DNA of 64,000 nt from Aquimonas sp. (GTDB taxonomy: Bacteria; Pseudomonadota; Gammaproteobacteria; Xanthomonadales; Xanthomonadaceae): the NCBI GenBank assembly GCA_022241605.1, contig JAKOMQ010000003.1, forward strand, positions 81,655-145,654, given 5' to 3'. Each line of letters starts with the position of its first letter. Positions within the stretch are counted from its first letter, which is position 1. Both the position numbers and the translations under genes were made by a program. Positions 1-7,844 of this stretch are shown here, piece by piece. Below the pieces are notes generated by a model, which did no database searches, was not told the origin of the DNA, and saw only the letters and a program-made list of their open reading frames with translations.

Positions 1-1
1 G

Positions 2-757
2 GGTGGCGTCGGCAAGACCACCACTGCGGTCAATCTCGCGGCGGCCTTGGCTGAAGCACGCAGGCGCGTGCTGCTGGTCGACATGGACCCGCAGGGCAAC
101 GCCACCATGGCCAGCGGCGTCGACAAACACGAGGTCTCCTACAGCGGTTGCGAGGTGCTGCTGGAGGAAGTGCCGATCGGTGAAGCCATCGTTGGGTCCT
201 CCGGCGGCTTCGATGTGCTGCCCGGCAACGCTGATCTCACCGCCGCCGAGATCAAGCTGATGGACGCGCTCGCCCGCGAGCAGCGCCTGAAGGAGTGCCT
301 GGCCCAGGTGGCGGACCGCTATCAGTACGTGCTGATCGACTGCCCGCCCTCGCTCAACCTGCTGACCCTGAATGCGCTGACCGCCGCCCACGGCGTGCTG
401 GTGCCGATGCAGTGCGAGTACTTCGCGCTGGAGGGCCTGTCGGCGCTGATGGACACCATCCGCGCGGTGAAGGCGCGGCTGAACCCGCAGCTGGAGGTCG
501 AGGGCATCCTGCGCACCATGTACGACGTTCGCAACAATCTCGCCAACGACGTCTCCGCGCAGCTGACCCAGCACTTCGGCGACAAGGTTTTCCGCACCAT
601 GATCCCGCGCAACGTGCGCGTCGCCGAGGCCCCCAGCCACGGCCAGAGCATCATCGCCTACGACCGCAGCTCGCGCGGCAGCATCGCCTACCTCGGGCTG
701 GCCGGCGAGATGATCCGCCGCGAGAAACATCCCGCGGCGGCCACCGATCAACCTTGA
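2..757 (+). CDS. parA: ParA chromosome-partitioning ATPase (5' end outside window)
   Basis: ParA/Soj ATPase, which segregates chromosome origins with ParB and binds DNA non-specifically in its ATP form. The window opens inside the deviant Walker A motif (GGVGKTTTAVNLAAAL); only the first few residues are missing, and 251 codons are visible. Further signatures are DMDPQGNATM (Walker A', just after the P-loop) and DCPPSLNLLTLNAL (Walker B region). An internal ATG at 47 could be called as a start but would remove the P-loop, so it is not the real start. The stop lies 12 bases before parB, so the two genes form the usual parAB operon. Identification is firm from motifs and context. Confidence 0.96.
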   Translation, partial: GGVGKTTTAVNLAAALAEARRRVLLVDMDPQGNATMASGVDKHEVSYSGCEVLLEEVPIGEAIVGSSGGFDVLPGNADLTAAEIKLMDALAREQRLKECLAQVADRYQYVLIDCPPSLNLLTLNALTAAHGVLVPMQCEYFALEGLSALMDTIRAVKARLNPQLEVEGILRTMYDVRNNLANDVSAQLTQHFGDKVFRTMIPRNVRVAEAPSHGQSIIAYDRSSRGSIAYLGLAGEMIRREKHPAAATDQP

Positions 758-769
758 GCAAGGCCTGAC

Positions 770-1630
770 ATGAGCGCCAAGAAACGTGGCCTGGGCCGGG
801 GCCTGGACGCCCTCCTGGGCGGCAGCAGCGAACGCCCCGCCTCCGAGCCCGAGCGCCTTCTCGAGCTGCCTATCGAAAGCCTGCAGCCCGGCAAGTACCA
901 GCCGCGCAGCCATATGGACGCCGAGCGTCTGCAGGAGCTGGCTGACTCGATCCGCGCCCAGGGGCTGATCCAGCCGATCATCGTGCGGGCGGTCGCGCGC
1001 GACCGCTACGAAATCATCGCCGGCGAGCGCCGCTGGCGCGCTGCCCAGCTGGCCTCGCTGCGCGAGGTGCCCTGCGTGGTGCGCGACAGCGACGACCATG
1101 CCGCGCTGGCGATGGCCCTGATCGAGAACATCCAGCGCGAGGACCTGAACCCGCTGGAGGAAGCGCTGGCCCTGCAGCGCCTGATCGACGAGTTCCAGCT
1201 GACCCACCAGCAGACCGCCGAGGCGGTGGGGCGCTCGCGCGCTGCGGTCAGCAACCTGCTGCGCCTGCTGGAGCTGCCCGATCCGATCCGCAGGCTGGTC
1301 GAGGCGCGCCGCATCGAGATGGGCCATGCCCGCGCCCTGCTGACGCTCGCGCCGGCGCAGGCCGAGGCGTTGGCCCGCCAGGCCGCCGACGAGCAGTGGT
1401 CGGTGCGCGAAATCGAGCGTCGCGTGCAGGCCCTGCAGCGCGGCGAGGCCCAGCCCGCTGCGCCGCCGAAAAAGCCCGACCCTGATATTCAGAACCTCGA
1501 GCGCGAGCTCGGCGAACTGCTGTCGGCGAAGGTCGCCGTGCAGCATGGCCGCGGCGGCCGCGGCAAGCTGGTGGTGCAGTATTTCAGCCTCGACGAGCTC
1601 GAAGGCATTCTCGAGCGCATCCGGCGCTGA
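770..1630 (+). CDS. parB: ParB chromosome-partitioning protein
   Basis: ParB/Spo0J protein that loads at parS sites, spreads as a CTP-dependent clamp and stimulates ParA. It has 286 residues, normal for the family. The N-terminus MSAKKRGLGRGLDALLGG is the usual ParA-interacting tail. The ParB/Srx nucleotide-binding core has the GERRWR box at residues 85-90 and ENIQREDL at 119-126, followed by a helix-turn-helix at about 146-167. The C-terminal 40 residues resemble the dimerisation domain. It lies directly downstream of parA. No parS palindrome was noticed in the window by eye. An interspersed repeat begins directly after the stop codon. Confidence 0.97.
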   Translation: MSAKKRGLGRGLDALLGGSSERPASEPERLLELPIESLQPGKYQPRSHMDAERLQELADSIRAQGLIQPIIVRAVARDRYEIIAGERRWRAAQLASLREVPCVVRDSDDHAALAMALIENIQREDLNPLEEALALQRLIDEFQLTHQQTAEAVGRSRAAVSNLLRLLELPDPIRRLVEARRIEMGHARALLTLAPAQAEALARQAADEQWSVREIERRVQALQRGEAQPAAPPKKPDPDIQNLERELGELLSAKVAVQHGRGGRGKLVVQYFSLDELEGILERIRR

Positions 1631-1772
1631 GAGCCTGTGAGAAGCATCCGCCTGCTGCGGCCGCCTCTGGACGCCCGTGGCGGCAGCGCTGCGCGAATGC
1701 CGCGCTCATTTGACCCGCCAAACTCCCTTGAATTCGCGCAGCGCGCCTTGCCACCAACGCCCAGCGACCCCC
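1631..1772. repeat. Interspersed repeat element, copy A (right end diverged)
   Basis: About 140 bases that match the element at 4480-4657. Shared stretches include GCCTGTGA at the left end, the block around GGACGCCCGTGGCGGCAGCG, CCAAACTCCCTTG, and AACGCCCAGCGACCCCCT at the right. The right terminal inverted repeat seen in the other copy is not recognisable here. The copy begins immediately after the parB TGA. It contains no transposase reading frame. Bases 1773-1954 hold no gene that I can support; a TAGACT hexamer at 1898-1903 could be a -10 element for hemX, but no good -35 is visible. Confidence 0.75.
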
Positions 1773-1954
1773 TGATCACGGGCTCTGGCGTTCTGCACAC
1801 GCTCTGGGCCGCTGTTCACGAAGCGCCCGACCCGCGGCGCCGAGTGATGCAGCCGCGCAGGTCGCCCACGCTGCCGACACGCGGCCTGCGTCTGTCCTAG
1901 ACTGTCGCATGGCTGCACCGTATGGGCGGCCCCTCCGTCGCCCGTGAGATCTCC

Positions 1955-3211
1955 GTGAGCCAGACCGACAGCCTTTCTGAATCCGACACCGCCCCCGCAG
2001 ACGCATCGAGCGTCGCCACGACCCGGCAGGCAACGCGCCGCGGTGGACTCGGCTGGATCCTGGTGTTGGCCGTGCTCGTGGCCGCGCTGCTTACCGGCTA
2101 CTACCTCTGGACCGAGCTGCAGCGTGCCCGCGGTGAGGCCCAGGCCGGGCGCGACTGGCAGACCGAGGTGCAGGCGCTTGACGCGCGCTTGGAAGCACTC
2201 TCGCGGCGCCATGAGCAGGTCGCCGTGAGCCAGCGCCAGCTTGACGCCCGGGTCGGTGAGGTCGCCTCCAACCAGCGTGTGATCCGCCAGGAGCTGCTGG
2301 GCATGGGCGAGCGCGCTGCCACCATCGAGGAAGCCGTGGGCCGTGTCTCCGAGCAGCGCCTGCGCGGCGAGACCCTGCTCAAGCTCAACGAGCTCGAAGG
2401 CCTGCTGTTGGTGTCCGAGCAGCGTCTGCTGCTGGCCGGCGACGTCGAAGGCGCACACCTGGCCCTGGCGCTCGCCGCGAGCGTCCTGCAGACCTTGGAC
2501 GATCCGCTGTATGCCGGTCTGGCCCTGCCGCTCGCAGCCGAGCGCGAGGCTCTGCAGCGCGTGGGTGAAGACCCCATCGGAGCGGCCCAGCGCACGCTTC
2601 AGGACGCCCTCACCGCCAGTGCCGGCCTGCCGCTGCGTCGACCGGCGGTGGCCGAAGCCGAGGCCCCTGCGGTCGACACATCCGAGCGTCTGCAGCAGGC
2701 GCTGTCCCGACTGGTGACCGTGCGTCGCCAAGGCGCGGCCGATGCCGCAGTCGGCAGCGCCGAAGCGGCCGCCCTGCGGCATGCGTTGGCGCTGGACCTG
2801 CGAACTGCGCTGGGCGCAGTGGAGCGTCGCGATGCTGAAGGCCTGCGCGCGGCCGTTGACCGCATGCTGCCTACCTTCGATCGTTTGTTCGAGCCGCAGG
2901 CCGATGCCGTGCAGGCCTGGCGCGCGCGTCTGGCCGGGCTTGCCGATGCGCCGCTGCGGCGGCCGCTGCCGGTGCTGGGCCAAACCCTCGCCGAACTGCG
3001 TGCCCTGCGTGGCCACCGTCAGCGCATGCAGCCGGAGCCACAGGCGTCGGCTGTCGCCGCGCCGCCCCGCGATTCGCAGCCGGTGGATGAACAGCCCGCT
3101 GCGCCGGACGATGTCGAGCCGACTGACATTGAATCCGAGGCCGATGGCGAGCCCCTGCTTGAAGCCGATGATCGCCGCGCTCCGCCCACCGTGCCGGTGC
3201 CGAGGGTCTAG
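1955..3211 (+). CDS. hemX: HemX-like membrane protein
   Basis: HemX-family inner-membrane protein, often labelled uroporphyrinogen-III C-methyltransferase although HemX lacks the methylase domain; its exact role in haem metabolism is uncertain. A Ser/Thr/Ala-rich cytoplasmic N-terminus is followed by one membrane span (GLGWILVLAVLVAALLTGYY). A long coiled-coil-like region (LDARLEALSRRHEQVAVSQR and following) and the conserved LLKLNELEGLLLVSEQRLLL segment come next. The C-terminus is acidic and proline-rich. I chose the GTG at 1955 (418 residues); an in-frame ATG at 1922 would add 11 residues, and neither has a strong ribosome binding site. hemY follows 5 bases downstream. The usual hemC and hemD are not upstream; parB is. 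Confidence 0.85.
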   Translation: MSQTDSLSESDTAPADASSVATTRQATRRGGLGWILVLAVLVAALLTGYYLWTELQRARGEAQAGRDWQTEVQALDARLEALSRRHEQVAVSQRQLDARVGEVASNQRVIRQELLGMGERAATIEEAVGRVSEQRLRGETLLKLNELEGLLLVSEQRLLLAGDVEGAHLALALAASVLQTLDDPLYAGLALPLAAEREALQRVGEDPIGAAQRTLQDALTASAGLPLRRPAVAEAEAPAVDTSERLQQALSRLVTVRRQGAADAAVGSAEAAALRHALALDLRTALGAVERRDAEGLRAAVDRMLPTFDRLFEPQADAVQAWRARLAGLADAPLRRPLPVLGQTLAELRALRGHRQRMQPEPQASAVAAPPRDSQPVDEQPAAPDDVEPTDIESEADGEPLLEADDRRAPPTVPVPRV

Positions 3212-3216
3212 CCGCC

Positions 3217-4479
3217 ATGCCCGTGTTCCGACTGTTGCTGTGGGTTCTCGGCCTCGGTGTGATCGGCGCCCTGTTCTACACGCTGCTGGCCGAAGATCCT
3301 GGGTACGTGCTGCTCGAATGGCGCGGCACCAGCGTCGAAGCGACCGGTGTCGCGGTGCTGGGCCTGCTGCTGTTGGCTTGGCTGGCCATCCGGCTGGTGC
3401 TGGCTCTGCTGCTCTGGCCGATGCGTGCCTGGCGCCGGCGCGGCGAGCGCCTCGCGCGCCGGCGGCTTGCGGATGCCTTGCGCGCCAGTCAGCGCGGTGA
3501 GCATGCGCTCGCGCTCAAGCTCTACCAGCGCGCCGCGCAGCGCCCGCGCTACCGGGTACCCGCGCTGACCGGCGCCGTCCAGCTGGCCACTCGCCTGGGC
3601 GATGACACGCTGCGCGAAACCCTGCTGGGCGAGCTGCGCCAAGCCGATGCGCAGGCGGCCCTGATCGAGCATGCGCGCGTCCTGCTGACGCGCGGCGAGT
3701 CCGAGCGCGCCTGCGCCGAACTCGCCGCGCCCCTGCCGGCGCAAAGCCCGGCCCTGCTGCAGCTGCGGGTGGAGGCCGAGCTTGCGGCCGGACGTCCAGC
3801 CCGCGCCGAGTCCGAGCTCAAGCCCCTGCGCAGTGTTCTGCCGGCCGACGAGTTCGAGGCACTGGAAACCGAAGTGCGCAGCGCCCTGCTGACCGATAGT
3901 CCCGACGCGGCCGTACTGGGCGAGCGCTTTCGGGCCCTGCCGCGGGCGGCGCGCGCGCAGACCGCGCTCGTGCAGGCCTACGCCGAGCGCGCACGCGCGC
4001 TCGACGACATGGCTGCCGCTGACGACGCGATCGAGTACGCGCTGGCCAAAGGCTGGGACGAAGGCCTGGCGGCCGACTACGGCCGCAGCGCGCGGCCGTC
4101 GCAGCAGGCGCGCATTCGTCAGGCTGAAACGTGGCTGGAAGAGCATCCCGACAGCCCGGCCCTGCAGCTGGCGCTTGGCCGGCTGTGCCGGATCGACGGC
4201 CTGTGGGGCAAGGCCGAGGCGCATCTGAGCCGCGCCAGCCTCGGCCCGCATGCGGCCGAAGCCTGGGAAGAGCTGGCCCGCGCCCTGGTCGAACAAGGCG
4301 AGGACCGGCGCGGGCGCGAAGCCCTGCAGAACGCTCTCGCCGCCGGCCGCGGCCACGCCTCGACCCGGCTCAGCCCCCGCCCGCGCATGCTGACGGCCCC
4401 CGCGGACGGCCCGACCGAACGCCGCAGCTCGATGGGCGTGCCGCTGCTGGCGCTGGACGAGGATGCCCGCGAGAACTGA
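3217..4479 (+). CDS. hemY: HemY-like TPR membrane protein
   Basis: HemY N-domain protein of 420 residues, the proteobacterial partner of HemX and not the protoporphyrinogen oxidase of the same name. Two N-terminal membrane spans (about residues 4-26 and 44-70) are separated by the EDPGYVLLEWRG segment typical of the family. An arginine-rich stretch and tetratricopeptide-like helical repeats make up the rest, ending in a low-complexity tail. It probably forms a two-gene operon with hemX (5-base gap). Its TGA stop abuts the left end of interspersed repeat copy B. Confidence 0.88.
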   Translation: MPVFRLLLWVLGLGVIGALFYTLLAEDPGYVLLEWRGTSVEATGVAVLGLLLLAWLAIRLVLALLLWPMRAWRRRGERLARRRLADALRASQRGEHALALKLYQRAAQRPRYRVPALTGAVQLATRLGDDTLRETLLGELRQADAQAALIEHARVLLTRGESERACAELAAPLPAQSPALLQLRVEAELAAGRPARAESELKPLRSVLPADEFEALETEVRSALLTDSPDAAVLGERFRALPRAARAQTALVQAYAERARALDDMAAADDAIEYALAKGWDEGLAADYGRSARPSQQARIRQAETWLEEHPDSPALQLALGRLCRIDGLWGKAEAHLSRASLGPHAAEAWEELARALVEQGEDRRGREALQNALAAGRGHASTRLSPRPRMLTAPADGPTERRSSMGVPLLALDEDAREN

Positions 4480-4657
4480 GGGCCTGTGAAAGCACCATCC
4501 GCCTGCGGTGGCAGCCTTTGGACGCCCGTGGCGGCAGCGCACTACGGGAATTCCGCGGTCATTTGGTTCACCAAACTCCCTTGTATTCACGTACCGCGCC
4601 TTGTCACGAACGCCCAGCGACCCCCTCGCGACGGCGTCCGGGTGTTTTCACAGGCTC
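4480..4657. repeat. Interspersed repeat element, copy B (complete, MITE-like)
   Basis: A 178-base non-coding element with imperfect terminal inverted repeats. The left end reads GGGCCTGTGAAAGCACC; the right end, read on the minus strand, is GAGCCTGTGAAAACACC. It fills the whole gap between the hemY stop and the stop codon of the convergent ankyrin gene, and both stops (TGA) run straight into the element. Copy A lies at 1631-1772 and a short end-fragment at 21751-21790. Size and termini fit a MITE or REP-like non-autonomous element. The ends could also pair in RNA and act as a bidirectional terminator. Confidence 0.75.
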
Positions 4658-5198
4658 TCAGCGCTTTGGCGCAGCCAGCTCCAGCAGCCTCTGCACTTCG
4701 GCGTAGCCGCCGATGCGGGCGACGTCGAGCGCGCTGGAGCCGGCCGGGTAGACCAGCCCGCTGATGCACTGCGGGCTATCTTTCAGGATTCGCGCCTGCA
4801 TCCAGCAGCAGGCGCACCATGCCTGCCGGGTTGCTGCGCACCGCCGCATGCAGGGGCGTTTCCCCAGTCCAGCCGTTGGCGAGATTGGGTTCAGCACCGC
4901 GCTCCAGCAGCAGGCGCGCCATCGCTGTCTGCCCCGACCACGCGACCTCGTGCAGAGCGCTCTGGTAGAGGTTGGGGTAGCGGTAGTTGACGTCCATGCC
5001 CGCATTCAACAGCGCGCGGGTGGCATCGATATCGTTCGCCCGCACCGCGCGCAGGAACTGCGTCTGCTGGCGCGCATCGCGGCGCAGCTCGCTGAGCACG
5101 AGATGGCCCACGATCAGACCGATCACCGCCAGCATGCTCAGGATCGCCCGGGCCGAATCCGGCTTGCGTGCGCCGGTTTTGGCAGGGCTCTCGCGCAT
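4658..5198 (-). pseudogene. Ankyrin-repeat membrane-anchored protein, frameshifted
   Basis: Ankyrin-repeat protein with an N-terminal membrane anchor (ILSMLAVIGLIVGHLVLSEL) and three to four ankyrin repeats (for example TRALLNAGMDVNYRYPNLYQ, TAMARLLLERGAEPNLANG and GETPLHAAVRSNPAGMVRLL). I chose the ATG at 5198 (MRESPAK). The frame is interrupted: after DAGANPER a stop occurs at 4776-4778, while the family-like continuation (SSALDVARIGGYAEVQRLL) lies in another frame down to 4658. Removing one A from the AAA run at 4781-4783 restores a single frame. This may be a real one-base insertion or a sequencing error. The stop abuts repeat copy B. Confidence 0.75.
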
Positions 5199-5277
5199 CT
5201 CGCGGCTCCTGCAGGCCCGACCGCGCCGGCTCGGACGCCGCCGCCGGTCCGGCGTGACCAATGCAGGCCGCGTGCCG

Positions 5278-5697
5278 CTACCAGCTGCCGATATTCGGCA
5301 TCGAGGCCCAGGGCTCGGCAGGCGCCAGCGCCTCGCCCTTTTGCAGCAGCTCCACCGAGATCAGGTCTGGACTGCGCACGAAGGCCATCCGCCCATCGCG
5401 CGGCGGACGGCTGATGGTGATGCCGTGGGCCTGCAGGTGTGCGCAGGTGGCGTAGATATCGTCGACGGCAAACGCGAGGTGGCCGAAGTTGCGGGCCGAC
5501 CCATAGGCTTCATCGTCGTAGTTGTAGGTCAGCTCGATCTCGGCTTCCGGGTTCTCCGGTGCGGCCAGATAGACCAGGGTAAAGCGCCCCTGCGGATAGT
5601 CGCGGCGGCGGGTCTCGACGAGGCCGAGCCCCTCGCACCAGAACTTCAGCGAAGCGTCCAGATCGCGGACGCGGACCATGGCGTGGAGGTATTTCAT
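5278..5697 (-). CDS. VOC-family glyoxalase (lactoylglutathione lyase-like)
   Basis: Small vicinal-oxygen-chelate fold protein of 139 residues. It begins MKYLHAMVRVRDLDASLKFW, which carries the typical metal-binding histidine and the first beta-alpha-beta module. The second module includes NFGHLAFAVDDIYATCAHLQ and ends near DLISVELLQKGE, where the second histidine/glutamate ligands are expected. Most like glyoxalase I, which converts the methylglyoxal-glutathione hemithioacetal to S-lactoylglutathione in the cytoplasm, but other VOC enzymes share the fold. It stands alone, with GGGAATCGGG-type repeats just upstream. Confidence 0.82.
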   Translation of the reverse strand: MKYLHAMVRVRDLDASLKFWCEGLGLVETRRRDYPQGRFTLVYLAAPENPEAEIELTYNYDDEAYGSARNFGHLAFAVDDIYATCAHLQAHGITISRPPRDGRMAFVRSPDLISVELLQKGEALAPAEPWASMPNIGSW

Positions 5698-5700
5698 CTG

Positions 5701-5801
5701 GGTCGGGAATCGGGAGTGGGGAATCGGGAATCGTAGAAGCTGGAGAAGCCGCGCGCATCACCGCTCTTGCGATTCCCCATTCCCGATTCCCCAATCCCGG
5801 C
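5701..5801. repeat. GGGAATCGGGAATCG inverted pair
   Basis: Two clusters of the short repeat in opposite orientation: GGGAATCGGGAGTGGGGAAT-type units at 5701-5733 and their inverted counterpart GATTCCCCATTCCCGATTCC-type at 5771-5801. They lie between the end of the SDR gene and the start of the VOC gene. Transcribed, they could form a stem around a loop of about 37 bases, so a terminator or RNA-stabilising role is possible. Similar clusters occur at 6691-6724 and 32166-32299. Confidence 0.75.
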
Positions 5802-5802
5802 C

Positions 5803-6615
5803 TCACAGAAACAAATCCGGCATCAGCGGATGCCCCGGCTTGACCGCGTAGCCGTCGAAATCGGCCACCCCGTGCTGGCGCAGCACGTCCTCGTCAATCA
5901 GGAACTGGCCGCTCAGCCGCTCCGCTGGGGTGCACAGCACCGCGTGCGCGGCGTCAGCGACGATCTCGGGTCGGCGGCAGCCGTCGTGATCGACGCCCGG
6001 GATCATGTTCAGCGCGTCGGTCAGGATCACCGTTTTCGGCCACAGTGCGTTCACCGCCACGCCCTGCGGGCCGAACTCGGCGGCCAGCCCGATCGTGGCC
6101 AGGCTCATGCCGTACTTGGCCATGGTGTAGGCGGTATGCGGCGCGAACCAGCGCGGGTCGAGGTTGGGCGGCGGCGCCAGGGTCAGGATGTGCGGGTTGG
6201 CAGACTTCAACAGATGCGGCAGGCAGGCCTGGCTGCACAGGAAGGAGCCGCGCGCGTTGACGCCGTGCATCAGGTCGTAGCGCTTCATCGGCGTGTCCAG
6301 CGCGCCGCGCAGCCAGATCGCGCTGGCGTTGTTCACCAGGATATCGATACCGCCGAAGCGCTCGACAGCGGAATCGACCGCTGCCCGCACCTCGTCCTCC
6401 TCGCGGATGTCGCACTTGAGCGCCAGCGCCTGGCCGCCGGCGGCGACCACCGCTTCCGCCGCGCTGTGGATCGTGCCCGGCAGCTTCGGATTGGGCACCG
6501 AGGACTTCGCCGCAATCACGATGTTCGCGCCATCGCGCGCGGCGCGCAGCGCGATCGCAAGCCCGATACCGCGCGAGGCGCCTGTGATGAAAAGGGTTTT
6601 GCCGTTGAGGGACAT
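5803..6615 (-). CDS. HSDL2-like short-chain dehydrogenase/reductase
   Basis: Short-chain dehydrogenase of 270 residues. The N-terminus MSLNGKTLFITGASRGIGLA carries the TGxxxGIG dinucleotide-binding motif. NNAS follows the Rossmann core, and the catalytic YxxxK is YTMAK. The stretch NPHILTLAPPPNLDPRWFAP and the partner segment WPKTVILTDALNMIPG are typical of hydroxysteroid dehydrogenase-like protein 2 (HSDL2); substrates of the bacterial versions are unknown to me. I chose the ATG at 6615, because the longer frame reads through a non-coding repeat (SRIPNPESPI) upstream. Confidence 0.88.
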   Translation of the reverse strand: MSLNGKTLFITGASRGIGLAIALRAARDGANIVIAAKSSVPNPKLPGTIHSAAEAVVAAGGQALALKCDIREEDEVRAAVDSAVERFGGIDILVNNASAIWLRGALDTPMKRYDLMHGVNARGSFLCSQACLPHLLKSANPHILTLAPPPNLDPRWFAPHTAYTMAKYGMSLATIGLAAEFGPQGVAVNALWPKTVILTDALNMIPGVDHDGCRRPEIVADAAHAVLCTPAERLSGQFLIDEDVLRQHGVADFDGYAVKPGHPLMPDLFL

Positions 6616-6690
6616 GGCTTGTGGCCTCCGTCGTGCTTGTGAGGGCTTTGGAGTGTAGGGCGCGCGCTGTCGGGTCGGTGTCGCCTTCAG

Positions 6691-6724
6691 GATTGGTGAT
6701 TCGGGATTCGGGATTCGGGATTCG
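6691..6724. repeat. GATTCGGGATTCGGG direct repeat cluster
   Basis: Four tandem units of about 7-8 bases (GATTCGG) between the SDR start and the mrr end. Same family as the clusters at 5701-5801 and 32166-32299, but here only one orientation is present. Confidence 0.7.
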
Positions 6725-6810
6725 TCAGAGCTGGTTCCAAAGCCTCCGCGGTCGCCCGATGTAGGTTGCGCCAAGCGCAGCGCGGCCCAACGAAGCAGCC
6801 CACACCCTGC

Positions 6811-7755
6811 TCAATCTTCCAGAAAGAAATCCGAATCCAGTCGCTTGAGCTGGTACGTCGCCGCCACCGACACACCCAGGTCGTGTTCAATCATCAGTTC
6901 GGCCAAGCGTGCCCCATCAATCAGGACGATGCGATAGGAGCGACTGGTGCGCGCCGCTTCAATCGCCGACGGCGTGAAATGGCTGGTGGTAATGAACACG
7001 CCCTTGTGCGCGCCCTTGGCATCCAGTGCGCCCTTGAAGTCGCGAATCGGCCCTTCACCCACCGGCCCCTGCCATCGCTTGGCCTGCAGATAGATCGCAT
7101 CCAGGCCCAACCGATCCTCGTTGATGATGCCGTCGATACCACCATCACCCGAACGGCCGACCGCGCGCCCGGCCTCCTGTCGGCTGCCGCCGTAGCCCAT
7201 CTTCAGAAGCAGCTGCACCACCAGCTTCTCGAAGAACTCGGGATCGCAGCTCTTGATCGTGTCCACCAACTCGGCCGCCAGATCCTGATGCGCGCTCTTC
7301 AGCGTGCGCGCAATGCGCTCATCGGGCGCTTCATCCAGAGTTTCTTCAGTGTCGTCATTCGGCGCCTTCGCGTCCGGCTGGGGTGCCGCTGCAATCTGCT
7401 GCGCCTTCCAGGCTTCATAGCGTCGATTGACCTCGGCGAGGTACACGCGAGGCTCAAACGGCCTCGCCAGCACGGCCCTGCCCTCCGCGGTCAAGGTCCA
7501 GGTGCCGCGCTGCTTGCTCACGTAGCCTGCCTTCGACATGCCCACCGAAGAGAAAGCAAAGATCGAGCGCCAGCGCGTGTTGCCGGTGGTTTCGTACACC
7601 TCACGCGCCCAATCATCCAGCGGCACATTGCTCTCGATGGCGGCGAGCAGCTCGCCCTGCTTGAGTTGCCCGCCCGGTGCGGCAACCAAGGCTTTCAAGG
7701 CCGCCTGATGCATCGCGGCGATCAGCTGATGGGAGCGGGACAGGGGCTTGCTCAT
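6811..7755 (-). CDS. mrr: Mrr-family restriction endonuclease
   Basis: Mrr-like endonuclease of 314 residues; Mrr enzymes cut modified DNA. The N-terminal part (to about residue 105) looks like a winged helix (LKQGELLAAIESNVPLDDW and following). A charged linker precedes a PD-(D/E)XK catalytic domain with FFEKLVVQLLLKMGYGG, then GDGGIDG (D208) and QAKRW (Q224, K226), the standard Mrr catalytic set. I chose the ATG at 7755; the longer frame adds 20 residues without support. It is the last gene of the minus-strand restriction cassette, 89 bases after hsdM. That spacing suggests cotranscription. It could cut foreign DNA methylated differently from the host, but specificity is not visible. Confidence 0.9.
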   Translation of the reverse strand: MSKPLSRSHQLIAAMHQAALKALVAAPGGQLKQGELLAAIESNVPLDDWAREVYETTGNTRWRSIFAFSSVGMSKAGYVSKQRGTWTLTAEGRAVLARPFEPRVYLAEVNRRYEAWKAQQIAAAPQPDAKAPNDDTEETLDEAPDERIARTLKSAHQDLAAELVDTIKSCDPEFFEKLVVQLLLKMGYGGSRQEAGRAVGRSGDGGIDGIINEDRLGLDAIYLQAKRWQGPVGEGPIRDFKGALDAKGAHKGVFITTSHFTPSAIEAARTSRSYRIVLIDGARLAELMIEHDLGVSVAATYQLKRLDSDFFLED

Positions 7756-7844
7756 GGCGGTCTGTGCACTCGATGAGGTTTGTGGTGTGGCCGAGCACAC
7801 GAAAAGCACATGCATGGCGAAAGGCTCGGAACGGGTCGAAACAC

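Noticed and set aside
1-1630. parS site near parAB
   Set aside because: I looked for a TGTTTCACGTGAAACA-like palindrome and saw none; it is expected elsewhere near the origin.
1706-3016. 436-residue minus-strand frame opposite hemX
   Set aside because: HemX features and operon with hemY support the plus strand.
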